A stretch of 37,564 nucleotides of DNA from Deltaproteobacteria bacterium PRO3 (GCA_030263375.1 SZOV01000030.1:1-37564); one strand, 5' to 3'. Counted from the first letter of the stretch, positions 12,001 through 20,357 are shown. The notes: generated by a model not told the origin, from the sequence alone. A program made the numbers and translations.

Positions 12001-14325
12001 CTTGGAATAAAGCTCCGCCGCCTGCATGCGCAGTTGCAGGGCCTCAGCCTGCCATTTGGCGGATTTTTCCTCGGGCAGTTTTTTGAGCTTGGCCGCCTCG
12101 ACTTTGGCTTCGAGCGTTTTGGCGCGGGTCTCCAGGTCATAAGCTTTGTAGCTCATGGCCACGAAGGCCTCGAGACCCTTCGGGTTTCGCAGCAATGCGG
12201 CAAAAGAGGCGTCGCCGCGTTGGACCGCCTCTTGGCTTAATGCCGATACATCCTCCCCTATCGCCTGCAAAAGCTCGGGCTGCCGGGCCACCATCGGAAA
12301 TCGCTCGGCGATCACCTGGGACGCCAGGGCCTGGAGGTGCTCGGCGTTGCGCCGGACCAAGGGCGCCAGCTGCTCCTGGTTGAGCGGGGGATTCTCCCCG
12401 ATTTTCGTCAGTGGGTAGAAGAGCGAGAGCACCGCCGACATATCGGCCCGCCGGTCCAACTCCGCTTTCGGCTCGAGCTGGCTGTGATCCAGGTCCTCTT
12501 CCCAAGCCTTGAGGTGCTCCAGCATCTCCTTGCCGAGGTCCTCCGCGACAATGCCCACGCCGATCGCGCCGCTGCGCTCGGGATGGGCGATGCGATCGAG
12601 CAGGCCCGGTTCCCAGGCGCCGCGAATCGGCCGGGTGAGCGCGTCGACATATTCCGGAAACCTCGCGACGTCCAGGCGGACGACCTTTTCGCGCAACTCA
12701 AGCCGTTCCTTCGAACCCAATTTTTTGGCGTCGGCATTCTTCTGCATCACCAATTGCAGACGATCGATCTCCATCAACTGGACCGGATCGTCATTGGCAA
12801 TCCCGGCTTCCTGGCGAATCTTCACCGCCTGAATCAGGTCTTCCGCGACCTGCATTATCTCGGCCAATTCTTTGTCGTCGGCGACTTTGGAATCCGCGCC
12901 CCGCAAATGGCGGTTGGTCACCTTCATCGAGGATTCCAAAAAGAATCCCATCCATTCGGGGGAGGCGATCTCTTCTTTGAGCTCCGCCTCCAGCTTCAAC
13001 CCGCTGCCCTTCAACTCGGCATGGATGCGGCCCAGCATTTTGTAGTCTTCGATGGGGGCGTCTCCCCGGCCCAACAGCTTGCGAATCTCCCGGTCCATCG
13101 CTCGGGCGGCGGCCTCGTCGCGCAACTCGGCGTAGGCGCCCAAGGCCTTGAGGTAATCCTCCTTGGCCCCCTGCGCGTCACCCGCTTGGGACTTCTGCAT
13201 CGCGGACAGCATGGCCGCGTCGGCCTCGACCGATAATTGAGCGAAATTTTTCATCCCCTCGAGGCTGAGGCCGGAAAGCAATTCCGGCTGCAAGATTGTG
13301 TCGCTGGGAGGAGACGGAAAGATCCGATCGAGCATCACGCGGACGTGCTCGGCGCCGTTCGGAACCGGCTTGTTGTCTACCGAAATTAGTTTGGGATTGT
13401 CGCGCAAGGTGGCGACGATCTCGTCCTTCAAGGACTGAATCTTAGCCTGCATCTCGGCGGCGCCTTGGCCGAGCATGTTGTCGCCTAGCTCAGACCAAAC
13501 CTTGAGCACTGAATTCAACTCTTCCACCTTGGCGGCGGGATCCTTCAGGCCTTGGGCGGCCTTTTTCCACGCCTCCAAATCCCAACGCAGGGCGAAGTCA
13601 TCTCCGATCGTCCTATCAATCGCCACCAGCAGGCGCTGGGCCTCCACCGAATCCGGTTGAGAGCGCAGCTCCTCGCCCACTTCCTTCAGCCTCGCCTCGA
13701 GCTTCTGTTGCTTCTCGAGGGACCGGCGGGCGAGATCGTCCTGGGAGCCTTTATGGTATTTGGAATAGTAGTGATGCTTGGCCTGCTCCAAGGCGCGCAG
13801 GCGCGAGAGGATCTCGAAGGCCGCCTTGGCCTTGGCCGGATCTTTCGGAACCGGAGCGCCCCACTGCTGCGAAGCGTCCGTGCCGGCGGCGTCTCCCGAC
13901 TTGGCCTCTGCCGCTTCGCCGCCTTGGAATTCCTTGAGGTAGGCTTGGACTTCCGGGTCTTTCGCCTGCTCCATCAGGGCCGGCATCGCGGCCTGCATGG
14001 CGTCGATCTTGGATTTGGCTTGGGCCTCGGCAGCGGGGCCCGTTCCGGCGTCTTTGTAGGTGCTTTGAAATTCCTTCTCCGCCTGGTCGAAATGGGCGGC
14101 GGCCTCCTCCGGCTTGAGCTCCTTGGGCTTTTGCGCCTCGGCCGCGGCCTGGGCGTATTTCGCCAGAAATTCGTACCCCGACTGGGCGATCTCGTAAAAA
14201 TATTGGGACGGCGACTCGGCGCCTTCGGCGCCGGCCGAGGCATCCACTTTCGAGGCGTCGGCCTGCGCTGGAGGAATAATCTGCGGGGGGACCGATCCCG
14301 AACCCAGTCCAACCTTATCTGCCAT
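1..14325 (-). CDS. Giant multidomain protein with PPM/PP2C phosphatase domain, partial at its C-terminus
   Basis: One frame is open for 4775 codons from ATG 14325 to the window edge, with no stop seen. GGAG lies 7 nt before the ATG. Visible layout by residue: 1-1080 mostly helical and charged, TPR-like around 800-920; 1081-1230 Gly/Ala-rich hydrophobic module; 1230-1800 helical; 1800-3900 repeated small beta-rich modules joined by Pro-rich linkers; about 3925-4280 a PPM-type Ser/Thr phosphatase with NEDA (D3948), DGMGG (D3963), HVGDAG (D4045), SDG (D4125) and ADNIS (D4270); 4285-4370 a Pro/Thr linker; about 4505-4590 an FHA-like beta module. There is no signal peptide. Intact metal ligands suggest active dephosphorylation of phospho-Ser/Thr proteins; partners are unknown. 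The phosphatase call is firm, the rest is descriptive. Total length cannot be known here. Confidence 0.9.
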   Translation of the reverse strand, partial: MADKVGLGSGSVPPQIIPPAQADASKVDASAGAEGAESPSQYFYEIAQSGYEFLAKYAQAAAEAQKPKELKPEEAAAHFDQAEKEFQSTYKDAGTGPAAEAQAKSKIDAMQAAMPALMEQAKDPEVQAYLKEFQGGEAAEAKSGDAAGTDASQQWGAPVPKDPAKAKAAFEILSRLRALEQAKHHYYSKYHKGSQDDLARRSLEKQQKLEARLKEVGEELRSQPDSVEAQRLLVAIDRTIGDDFALRWDLEAWKKAAQGLKDPAAKVEELNSVLKVWSELGDNMLGQGAAEMQAKIQSLKDEIVATLRDNPKLISVDNKPVPNGAEHVRVMLDRIFPSPPSDTILQPELLSGLSLEGMKNFAQLSVEADAAMLSAMQKSQAGDAQGAKEDYLKALGAYAELRDEAAARAMDREIRKLLGRGDAPIEDYKMLGRIHAELKGSGLKLEAELKEEIASPEWMGFFLESSMKVTNRHLRGADSKVADDKELAEIMQVAEDLIQAVKIRQEAGIANDDPVQLMEIDRLQLVMQKNADAKKLGSKERLELREKVVRLDVARFPEYVDALTRPIRGAWEPGLLDRIAHPERSGAIGVGIVAEDLGKEMLEHLKAWEEDLDHSQLEPKAELDRRADMSAVLSLFYPLTKIGENPPLNQEQLAPLVRRNAEHLQALASQVIAERFPMVARQPELLQAIGEDVSALSQEAVQRGDASFAALLRNPKGLEAFVAMSYKAYDLETRAKTLEAKVEAAKLKKLPEEKSAKWQAEALQLRMQAAELYSKRGGPPERVKTVLKPAMDFFEGVAADPHLTAAERAESLLDIAKLYQAVRLPEEAARVYEKIVAMERDRYLSGTVDEGLQTAATLAQGHRALLKEPPDYDAAKKFFQSLPGVEEAQRSYDAIVAYQRSQRLPKVLGALEAVAAEYAQKLEQRKGKAEADKFRAEFKARAELFRDKLESGDYRSIEDLFAAFGYVRHDAHQGRDFYKWAVGESDSIDWREFNEKSLSLLQTATNPEATDRDFAALGLEMGTYLGSAGDFDLFQAGAKDVAYFGAASQILDMMGNDRYVGTQAKSYRTGIANRSVIHETGVFLGNLSVVGAESLSEAGKSAALWLVPAGVGRLAGAGARLMGAGERLSILANVAASSLSGMLVESAWTGNWDAFSAKGLATTGTTTFISYFGYRHIARLSQKLGEAAKRSSTFGQRVAGQAAIGFSTRVMLEMGEFTAGGLFEAGMSFAQEGLGIQKVSELEQEASLILRIFSKVLKGGFEEKRENLGEGFAGRLIDFSTGGWLHAVEQKAQLQDRKTDIEAAARGFGWDLDFNAAKAWVEERRPVDGAKAGEKELAALLAMDPQRLEAVSKDPAKIAQAKEVVQKLYPDLDPNSWEAQLRAFQVLDYFEVKGKKGIAEQFAEFQKSAESLGIRSPEHLSAYYELAFRGLTPKQAKQMAKELAATPKLNDQLDVLVDAYVQPGAKLTDDLRETMRAEVVLSLLEEAVASKKSPRALLERDVQAATPLAKAPEASPEAGPYRTQANFAGLPWTLGDIYEGLAKLLGITTRKAAKERGWKELDAWVEATSSDRGPSSDAVSSEALAKAVAQGGKKTARAADTLVEGSGITHPGLSEKLQLRFERMGLDAGQISALAKQSAKFQKGLRAIAEGLLGEGALATPQGQLLAAELLLKAVEFGDQGKDPAKALQYFQNVAQDLREAKPQLDAAAERLLQARDVHQSPAAYSVKTTLFLKALQDAATGKKLAASLASWTEPALLGRIAEVLLEAEATGVSTPEGRGRIAKKFIALLGAAGSPKALLGALYPAEARPVPLNLQGIASVEEVGGRARTKYAEIEVEAGKAWLFPNPGRKVEVYNPVTKTWVPAKEGQPLKSGTWIRQEGKDLGRKLFTLTPDGEVYLEEIGSVARRMEEGGSVMRDLYENFPAWFGAGEALSMRDYDDLTKIVPEFFRRVEGDRNPDWDRWYAEIEGAVSALEPAVQALPEHKQAEFRIALMRKLAGGKLTAERARAIAEEVLKSPLDPALFLAGDGGPFGDFFGAFEAQQPKQDYGEVFGDEAQLGVHGLPDPEIDVFGEGTEMSLSPEQVVPLAIAAAEEDWWLGSETPADTDLTGGDAVENVIPLLPPQRSKAPTVKYPDQLAAARLGQPEAIAEILGQEAMAEGMRQMEAALQAADEPAQIFIRLPKGESREDALVAVSEKADALKLTLEDFGGPGELVFLTPTGRKVLVKVEVEGAAPLNLPPKPLFQEEDEAKADAYYDEVLRALQHDTDPSGHLPSKSEAAPPSDEKDLLHGPVRDRMAKALTDFLGMQVNRARMAEAFPDAAEVFRVFEEAGELIKRIERSDWGSKDWADLRKGLEALRTQIEAADALWVQSQSVKYYMSFLDTAFTPLLVRAQNAPAEAEIPLQAIQTPEWLDSPDFELGMLDDAARAREGKPPRFDAPAMVFQTTDAEAVATLEAAVLKKAEALGLELVAKKPGKLEFRTPMGGGFEVKIEAVPRRVSLDPQADKIPLGPKSYLERSGDRWIFKNPGKESWFIGTDARGMITEAAVLRDGDLLVSFDGQAVVLEDPVLRAKPAFRVASGVSALKIPEHPFDKIPPPQELRDHGIQLGRNFEKIEVTYQARPGEKLLIRRPGQTDPIELKPLNEAASGGKSSKIRPVAVALQAGDVLEIHTVAVGKKNPVASFPFGTYGGLVGLPKLPSQKPVLAGQLTAADRETVTLQDLPALGGFPERPQVAVALGEDQIFLRPYQVTDAILPGTKLGRAVKTEPVPGEKGRLLVTFELETLGLEGRETVTLPLSDTEAHRLGLVGLTGKLLPKGKIPVLQVTTLRASEKLAPAAPKPVAPLLPGRHPIAGPVAGFPKGADLKIVLEGEAGVETVGEFLLEGEGLSLRAVSDQVQVLSETGREGPGGLNAVLSPKTPEGTASQTGTMETKTWSLAQGDVVQIGDRFFAVKGKPENLELIPLAADPRAISKQEWERRAKEAKVPTRAYLEVSFAPAELEISSARVDTGPDGALYLTQGKGFTVVDAKGQRLTVLQQEATALQVGDKVYYDEGLGTTLPSKPVYLGEVVAGGDGKLKWKPAESRTAAVDREAPTELELPAVATKAPPSSLAKLTPVKLDALAAMATIEVGRKLAGFPLLGKTTIQEEPGRLTVSIGVPGRGYATELAENLAARLRKEHPQAGVKVVQGKDGAVFVIARAKSSDRVIAFNLRFKAEASPAPEDILAYAKQFEEKHGEKFAALAKGDVKDSPESTSIALSSEYHAALRPREALQRLLEIGPKVRALAPEMEGRLLALEAALAKGSRTDLAPDPELTAYLKAKEEMAVYEKTLREYEKPSEPLKYSEVEVEIAADRPGVVLEETKSTPVDREAVTEMDLPVPPTPVAPPWSGLMAGLHQIALQAVPYLPLMPVFFDAVLSQGLLGGGAQLAAGWFGKIGDKMKGWLSGPPAGEAIPVVFQAPVAAKIALKPVLVRDGGGEGIAIGGDGDRASDGKILGQFHIPGLTAGVKFHYLDDYGVPKLYPAGRGGFEVQVRLKADDYQIKTLKLSPDGIDFESGDQIVLPHAQGSVTLTLRVRQEGGKDVYEVESSRPLVDLGLEGLPIGFPAGKNSFTFGERNEDDRRATAAGGVGAIQNPQTYGKIEKVENGSFLLRPSASPALRQIFLVDAQGVETPVTQPTRIVPGQKILVKNPTDPNPSSNRILFRFEHEADIPSVAAPEVPSQATPPAQADAVSPLETGSYVWQAGLDIRYLPESTDVAIRHPDLTGEDVLALLHRDGQDFWVLPRNEIVQVLDAAGRPLGLERGFDSQTGESISWGYRVPEQAYLRIGDKLYARQGTMWSPLQQDPWSGRSFRQTGDLEFEILDKDRLVPDAGLTPAAGPMPVPEIRAAAVVDPGAQKFSVEKLPLAVQDNLPDKPRRAAFAQNEPTFAYGSFAAHTDEGLGGKSVNEDAYGVLPEYGVAIVADGMGGMGGGDKASAVAVRKLAEIVKNPSWVGDLKQALIHAGRAVNEEVNPPDDPTKNAGTTAVAQRVVQKNGRTYAEIAHVGDAGALVLRPKPDGGFEVVFATREQSLVAQWRDLGSLKNTMEMRWSPHSHVVSGGLGLRKDAKPEFASVELQPGDWTLLFSDGIGDNFSKDELSVLVQGSKTPEEAREKILAALRLKMERLQIGSEQLKAGQNVFLVPVREKGADIQDLNMVPIDGLQDYYLDDGGKVVGRAVQFKDAQGQVRTGVEVPWAKGRFAVRNTKDEMEYFQGEAVQGLDYFLPVDRYKADNISIHVYKHELLPPPVEEEWRIDDVLDETPQTLDSEGPATTKMQPVPGVVPPPPTVKLAPIAEEIPPTHKLLQAVSAPKHPEETGAPSSPILARVGTKEIDLSAATKEPQVVYREGPVVVELSVDAIGRYLLRGRGFNWGSKPVMVEFEGKKFQLSRMKPSAPPLEVKSVPPPDVEKTHVAIAVGTSDFKTGLSESKGELAASDLPLGVEMELMAMPTALWDRDSDKNEVRVEDVLAEKPVSVGTLTREEAGGLTLQLRKELPPAYLVDFRDASGALKKGSKGSNYDPIALAEGDRIGIGPMGIMKFVVAKDETGGLILRPDGIDQKVRVHLSAAGIVSAKSDQPSPFKKMIEESMKDKAPEAPALPALSPEERLALASNVSSKERLGIVRDDKLLSDPRRVQEYVDSTKRLLGPTLSEQLGFLLVDSPEARAKIQKLREAVARRAGHSYPNVTKLREYAAEALLQEGIDISERALKELGLGKSLGVVNLTLGEAFLPQLYPNDV

Positions 14326-14411
14326 ACGGAAGCTCCATGCCCGTGAGCGATGGGAGTGCTTTTAGGAATGATGCGGGGCGGTGGAGGCCAGGGCCGCCGG
14401 AAACCTAGAAA

Positions 14412-14440
14412 ATTGTAAATCTCTAAGGACCTCTCGCCAA
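14412..14440 (-). promoter_or_regulatory. Predicted sigma70-type promoter of the giant gene
   Basis: On the minus strand TTGGCG (14440-14435) is followed after 17 nt by TACAAT (14417-14412), 4/6 and 5/6 matches to consensus. Transcription would start near 14405, giving a leader of about 80 nt before ATG 14325. It lies just downstream of the stop of the 124-aa gene, so the giant gene may also be read through from there. Confidence 0.5.
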
Positions 14441-14463
14441 CCGAAAAGCCCGAAAAATGCGGA

Positions 14464-14838
14464 TTAAGCGCCGTATAAGAAGCGAATGCCGGCGGCCTTG
14501 GGCTTGACTAAATCCTGGCGCGGCTGCGGGTTGGCCTGATGGAGGCCTTGACTCAGGATCTGCTCTGTCCACAGGGCCTCCGCCTTTGGCGCCGCGGCGG
14601 TCGGAGTGGGGACTAAGCGTAAAGCTGCGGAGTTCTTCTTCGTGACCAGGATCTGGTATTCCTGGGCCCGACGATGGACGGGGTCGACAGTCGCTTTGCC
14701 CGGCCGCCTAGCCGCGGGAACCGAGGGCACCGCGCTGCGGATCGCACCGATTTCTTTGAATTTATCCCAGGCAAACTTGAGGGGAGATGCTTTTCTCTCC
14801 GAGATGAGGTCGTTGAAGCCCTTAACCTGATTCGACAT
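14464..14838 (-). CDS. Small basic hypothetical protein (124 aa)
   Basis: I do not recognise this protein. It is 124 aa, rich in Lys, Arg, Ala and Pro, with no signal peptide or membrane segment. A helical N-terminal third is followed by a proline-rich, probably disordered part, and it ends in LYGA. ATG 14838 was chosen because AAAGGG lies 5 nt upstream; a GTG two codons earlier would overlap that site. It sits 138 nt upstream of the giant gene on the same strand and may be co-expressed with it, although the giant gene appears to have its own promoter. The clear ribosome site supports a real gene; the function is unknown. Confidence 0.6.
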   Translation of the reverse strand: MSNQVKGFNDLISERKASPLKFAWDKFKEIGAIRSAVPSVPAARRPGKATVDPVHRRAQEYQILVTKKNSAALRLVPTPTAAAPKAEALWTEQILSQGLHQANPQPRQDLVKPKAAGIRFLYGA

Positions 14839-14989
14839 GAACACCCTTTGCTGAGCTCAAGCTGGAGTGCCGGAGGCAGGAGCAAACGGTATTTGTTTTT
14901 TCTTGGCGAGGGATTGGGAGGTGGAGAGAGAGGTGCCCCCATTCCTTCGACAGGGAAAATTAGCAAGGCATGTGCCAGAGAATGGCGAC

Positions 14990-15017
14990 TTGAGAGAAAA
15001 TTAAAAAATAATATAAG
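14990..15017 (+). promoter_or_regulatory. Predicted promoter of the ABC-F gene
   Basis: TTGAGA (14990-14995), a 16-nt spacer and TATAAG (15012-15017) lie in the AT-rich core. Transcription from about 15024 would give a leader near 180 nt before the ABC-F start, long enough for the hairpins at 15080-15140. Confidence 0.45.
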
Positions 15018-15079
15018 TATTTGAATTTGAAAGGAAATAAATTTGCTCCGTCTTCATTTCCGGCTCCCGCGTCTGGGGC

Positions 15080-15099
15080 CCTCGGCTGCCAGGCCGAGG
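15080..15099 (+). promoter_or_regulatory. Leader hairpin upstream of the ABC-F gene
   Basis: CCTCGGC (15080-15086) pairs perfectly with GCCGAGG (15093-15099) around a 6-nt loop. It is followed by CCCC-ATC-GGGG and AGGG/CCCT pairings up to about 15142. A 29-codon frame (ATG 15120 to TGA 15207-15209) follows; its stop overlaps an in-frame ATG of the ABC-F gene as TGATG. No known riboswitch class fits by eye. Attenuation control is inference only. Confidence 0.35.
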
Positions 15100-15202
15100 T
15101 TTGACTCCCCCATCGGGGTATGGGTCTAGGGTTTCCAGCCCTCGAAATCGGCCGCATCCAGATATTGCGGGGGAGAGGAAAACAAGCTAGGGCAGCCGCC
15201 GC

Positions 15203-17080
<1,878 letters not shown>

Positions 17081-17110
17081 TTGACTTCCTCGGGCCGCGG
17101 TGCCTACTCT
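17081..17110 (+). promoter_or_regulatory. Predicted promoter of the thioesterase gene, possibly leaderless
   Basis: TTGACT (17081-17086) begins right after the ABC-F stop. An 18-nt spacer leads to TACTCT (17105-17110), only 5 nt before ATG 17116. Transcription would start at or next to the A of the ATG, and no ribosome site is present. Confidence 0.45.
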
Positions 17111-17115
17111 AAGCC

Positions 17116-17523
17116 ATGGCCAAGCTCAACGAACTCGTCCAGCGCATCTTCCCCCACCCCGACAACTTCGGCGCCGTCTTAGGCTACGACATCGAGACCT
17201 ATGCCGACGGCAGCGCCCGCACCTCCCTGCTTATCGAGGACAAGCACCTGAGCCCCGCCGGCGTCACGCACGGCGGCGTCATCTCGGCCTTCGTCGACTT
17301 TTCGATGGGGGCGGCGGTCTTCACCAAACTCGCGAGCGGCGAGCGCACCTCGACCATCGAGTTCAAGATCAACTACCTCTCGCCGGTGAAGCTGGGCGAG
17401 AAGATCTTCTGCGACGCGAAGGTCAAGTTCAAGGGCAGGTCGCACGCGGTGATCGAATGCCACGTCTTCCGCGAGGAGGGCAAGGACGTCGCCTTCGCGG
17501 TGGGGACCTACAATATCTACTGA
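17116..17523 (+). CDS. PaaI-type hot-dog fold acyl-CoA thioesterase
   Basis: A 135-aa protein of the usual length for single hot-dog thioesterases. It shows the family signature HGG (52-54) at the start of the central helix, followed by Asp61, the expected catalytic acid position. The later part forms beta strands ending in YNIY. Family members hydrolyse acyl-CoA or aryl-CoA thioesters as dimers or tetramers; the substrate cannot be told from sequence. It lies 35 nt after the ABC-F gene but appears to have its own promoter. Its stop is 6 nt from that of the converging 917-aa gene, with no visible terminator between them. Confidence 0.88.
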   Translation: MAKLNELVQRIFPHPDNFGAVLGYDIETYADGSARTSLLIEDKHLSPAGVTHGGVISAFVDFSMGAAVFTKLASGERTSTIEFKINYLSPVKLGEKIFCDAKVKFKGRSHAVIECHVFREEGKDVAFAVGTYNIY

Positions 17524-17529
17524 ATCCGG

Positions 17530-20283
17530 CTAATTGACGAAGCGCTTCGGCTTCTTGGGACCGGGACGGTCCGAGGGGCGCGTCTCCGAGCGCCGCGGCG
17601 GCGGCGCCTCGCGATCGGCGCGGCGGTACCTCTCGACGCCCTCCGCCGCCCAGCGGACGAGGAAGGATTGCGGGATCAGGTCTTCCGTGACCACCCGACC
17701 GGGATTATCCGCATAGTAGCCGGCCTTGTCGGCCTCGGCCTGCCAGGCCTCGAGGATCCCGCGGCTGATGGACTCGCGGGCCCGCAAGGGCAGCGCATCG
17801 AAGCCCTCGACGACCGAGGCGTACTGCTCGATGAGCATCTCCGGCGTGACCACCGAGAGCAGGCGATAGGGATCGGCGTTGAGCAATCCGCGCAGGCGGT
17901 TCGCGAGGGCCGAGCCTTCCTGGAAGGCTTGGGCGGCGTGGAGATTTCCGTGCTGGGAAATCAGACCCAGGGCGTAGAGCGCCCGATCCGAGGTCCTCGC
18001 CTCGCGCAGGATCGGCGCGGGGTCCATTCTTCCCAAAAAATCGCCCGCGGGCCGAAGGCCCGAAAGCGCCAAGTCGTGCAGCACCGAGACCGCGCCCAAA
18101 TCTCCCTCCTCGGCCAGGTCTTTGAGGTCGAGGAAGGAGCCCTCGCTGCCGTAGCGGTACAACTTCAACAGCAAGCCGGCGGAACCCGGCGCGACCGTAT
18201 AGAGCTCGATGCTCGCGAGCAGCTCCGCCGCCGTCGGATTTCCCGCCTGAGCCATCAGGTAAAGCGAGTGGACGGTGAAATCCTCGATCTCCTTGTTCTC
18301 GTAGAGCTCGACAGGAAATTCTCGCAGCCGGCGCAGGGCCGAGACCGCGGCGTCTCCCTCGCCCCTGCCAACGACGGCCAGCAACTGAACCGCCTTCGCC
18401 GCGTCGGACATGGAAGACTCAGAGACATGGCGCTGGGCCTCCCGCGACAGGGCCTCTACGACCGGCTCGCCCAGCCCTTGCACCAATCGCCTGGCTGAGG
18501 CGTTGCCGCCCTCGAAGGCAAAGCGCAGGGGCGAAGAGATCTCGACCAAGCGGGCGGCGTCGCCCGAGGCCATTTCGAGATAGGGGGAGAAATCCATCTC
18601 CTGAACCGCCTCCAGGGCGCGGGCGTTGCCGCCCTTGCCCAGCTCGAAGAGGCTGCGCAGGGCGTAGGGATTGCTGCCGGCGAATTCCCGGAGGGCGGAG
18701 ACGTCGAGGCTCCGCAGGCCCGCATCGATCTGCTCCAAGACCTCGGCCCGCCCCTGGAAATTTCCCTCGGCGTCCCGCAGCGAGCTCAGGAAGGCGATCG
18801 CCTCGGGCGAGACGCGCGCCTCGTTGAGCAGCAACCCGATCAGGTCGCGCCGCAGCTCAGGGTTGGGCGTCATACGCAGCGTCCGCCACAGGTCTTGAAA
18901 CTGCTCGCGGGTCATCGCGGCCTCGGCGCTAGGGCCTTCCACCGACGGAGCGCGTTCCCCGCCGAGAACACGCCCGGCGCCGGGATCCCTCGGGCCCTTC
19001 GGATCGCTGCGATCGGAGGACATAAAGAGGGGCTTGCTCATCAGCTCGGACAGGCTCTCGGGCCACGCCGCATTTCGGAGGGGCAATCCAAGACCCGCGC
19101 CGGCCGCCGCCAGAGAAGTGAAGGGACCGAATGAACCGGGAAACCGCGGCCGCAGCGGCGCGCGCCGCGCCAAGGCCTCGGCCTGCAGGTCCAAACCCCG
19201 CTCGAGGCGCATCCAACCCGGCCCCATCAGACCCTGCGCCAGACGCCCGCCGACATGGAATTGCAAGAGCGTCGCCAGGGCGTCGGTGAACTCGGTGCCG
19301 TCCGCCAGTCGCGGCCTCAATCCCAGCCGCGCCTCGAGGCGGTGGCTGAGCAGGATCCCGCCCAGCATCCCGGCCTGCGGCAGGACGGCGCGCGTCAGCG
19401 ACAATGTCAAACCCTCGCCGGGGCCCAAGGCCCGCACCGCGCCGCGCGCCAAGGCACCGGTGGCGCGAAGCCCCACGAGCGTCAAGGCGCCCGAGGCCCA
19501 TTCGCGGCCCACGGCATCAAAGGTCCAATCCTGGGGGCGCCCCAGCAAGGCATTGCCGCCGCGGACTCCGGCGGTGAAGGCGAGACTCTCCGCGAACATG
19601 CCGGAGGCATAGGCGAGCGCGCCGGGCATCCAGCCGCGCGTCACAAGCGAAACCGTCGGCGCCGCGGCGAGGCGGCTCAGGGTCGCGACGCGCGCCAGGC
19701 GGAAGGTCATGCCCGCCGCCGTCATGCCGAGGATCATGGCGGGATCGGTGGCCTGGGCAGCGAGGCGACGCGAAAGAAACTCAAAACGCGCGCCCGTCGA
19801 TCCCTCGCCGCGCATCGTTCGCAGGCGCTCCCGCGCGCGGGCCTCCAGGGCGCTTAGCCAGGCCGCGGACTCGACCGGCGACGCGGCGGCCGTGGCTCGC
19901 GCCGCCTCCGACAAGACGCCATAGACCGTCGCGGCCTGCGGCAGGCGATCCCGATTCTCCAGCTCGCGGCCCAAGCCCCACAGGCCCTCGAAAAAGAGTT
20001 GGGCATCGCCCTCGCCCGCCAGATGAAGCATCGCCTCGAGGCCGTCCGCGCCCCAATTCCGCTCCAGCTCCGCGCGAAAGGCCCCGCCCTGGCGGTACAG
20101 CGCCAGGCGCAAATCCCCGTCGGCCCCCGCCAAGGCGCCGGAAAGCGCGCCGGGGGCGTCGCCCCCTTCCAGGAGGCGGGCCAAGATCGCGGCGCCCTCC
20201 CGACGCGGGTTCCTGGAGGTGGGCGTCGCGGACGCCCCGGCCGAAACGGCTTGGAGCCGGGAGCCAAGTATCGAATATTCCAT
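17530..20283 (-). CDS. Large hypothetical protein with hydrophobic module and helical-repeat tail (917 aa)
   Basis: I do not recognise a family. ATG 20283 is chosen because extension further upstream would run into the divergent ferredoxin gene; no good ribosome site is seen. The N-terminal 130 residues are helical. Residues about 140-330 are Gly/Ala-rich and hydrophobic, possibly membrane-inserting, with the segment GRPQDWTFDAVGREWASG. Residues about 420-860 look like a HEAT- or Sel1-like alpha solenoid with recurring GN.RA..A and G.L.AV elements. The C-terminus is basic and Pro-rich. The order helical part, hydrophobic module, repeats mirrors residues 800-1250 of the giant protein, where TGNWDAFSAKGLATTG occupies the equivalent place. 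A scaffold or envelope-associated role is only a guess. Confidence 0.75.
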   Translation of the reverse strand: MEYSILGSRLQAVSAGASATPTSRNPRREGAAILARLLEGGDAPGALSGALAGADGDLRLALYRQGGAFRAELERNWGADGLEAMLHLAGEGDAQLFFEGLWGLGRELENRDRLPQAATVYGVLSEAARATAAASPVESAAWLSALEARARERLRTMRGEGSTGARFEFLSRRLAAQATDPAMILGMTAAGMTFRLARVATLSRLAAAPTVSLVTRGWMPGALAYASGMFAESLAFTAGVRGGNALLGRPQDWTFDAVGREWASGALTLVGLRATGALARGAVRALGPGEGLTLSLTRAVLPQAGMLGGILLSHRLEARLGLRPRLADGTEFTDALATLLQFHVGGRLAQGLMGPGWMRLERGLDLQAEALARRAPLRPRFPGSFGPFTSLAAAGAGLGLPLRNAAWPESLSELMSKPLFMSSDRSDPKGPRDPGAGRVLGGERAPSVEGPSAEAAMTREQFQDLWRTLRMTPNPELRRDLIGLLLNEARVSPEAIAFLSSLRDAEGNFQGRAEVLEQIDAGLRSLDVSALREFAGSNPYALRSLFELGKGGNARALEAVQEMDFSPYLEMASGDAARLVEISSPLRFAFEGGNASARRLVQGLGEPVVEALSREAQRHVSESSMSDAAKAVQLLAVVGRGEGDAAVSALRRLREFPVELYENKEIEDFTVHSLYLMAQAGNPTAAELLASIELYTVAPGSAGLLLKLYRYGSEGSFLDLKDLAEEGDLGAVSVLHDLALSGLRPAGDFLGRMDPAPILREARTSDRALYALGLISQHGNLHAAQAFQEGSALANRLRGLLNADPYRLLSVVTPEMLIEQYASVVEGFDALPLRARESISRGILEAWQAEADKAGYYADNPGRVVTEDLIPQSFLVRWAAEGVERYRRADREAPPPRRSETRPSDRPGPKKPKRFVN

Positions 20284-20336
20284 AATGTTTTCTATTGTCA
20301 GGAGTGAGGTTTCCTTAGCGGCGGTCTTATCGCCCC

Positions 20337-20357
20337 CGCGGAAGATTTGTTTCCGCG
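20337..20357. repeat. Perfect inverted repeat in the divergent promoter region
   Basis: CGCGGAA (20337-20343) and TTCCGCG (20351-20357) are perfect inverted arms around 7 nt. They lie between the divergent starts at 20283 and 20440. This could be an operator for either gene or an RNA hairpin. No known regulator motif is recognised. Confidence 0.4.

Larger units (their letters stand above)
14839..15202. promoter_or_regulatory. 364-nt divergent intergenic region with AT-rich core and structured right half
   Basis: I see no convincing protein gene in this stretch. The left part holds the ribosome site of the minus-strand 124-aa gene. The middle (about 14990-15040) is strikingly AT-rich for this genome and carries a plus-strand promoter candidate. 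The right part (15060-15200) is GC-rich and can fold into several hairpins ahead of the ABC-F gene. Confidence 0.6.

Noticed and set aside
9940-12240. A 766-codon plus-strand frame antisense to the giant gene
   Set aside because: It mirrors the minus-strand gene codon by codon, has His/Leu/Gly/Arg-rich composition and no recognisable motif. Long antisense frames are expected in GC-rich coding DNA.
15060-15200. Guanidine-I (ykkC) riboswitch or a tRNA-like element upstream of the ABC-F gene
   Set aside because: CTAGGGTTTCC and GGTTTGACTCC recall parts of these RNAs, but the remaining conserved pieces and the overall fold are missing.
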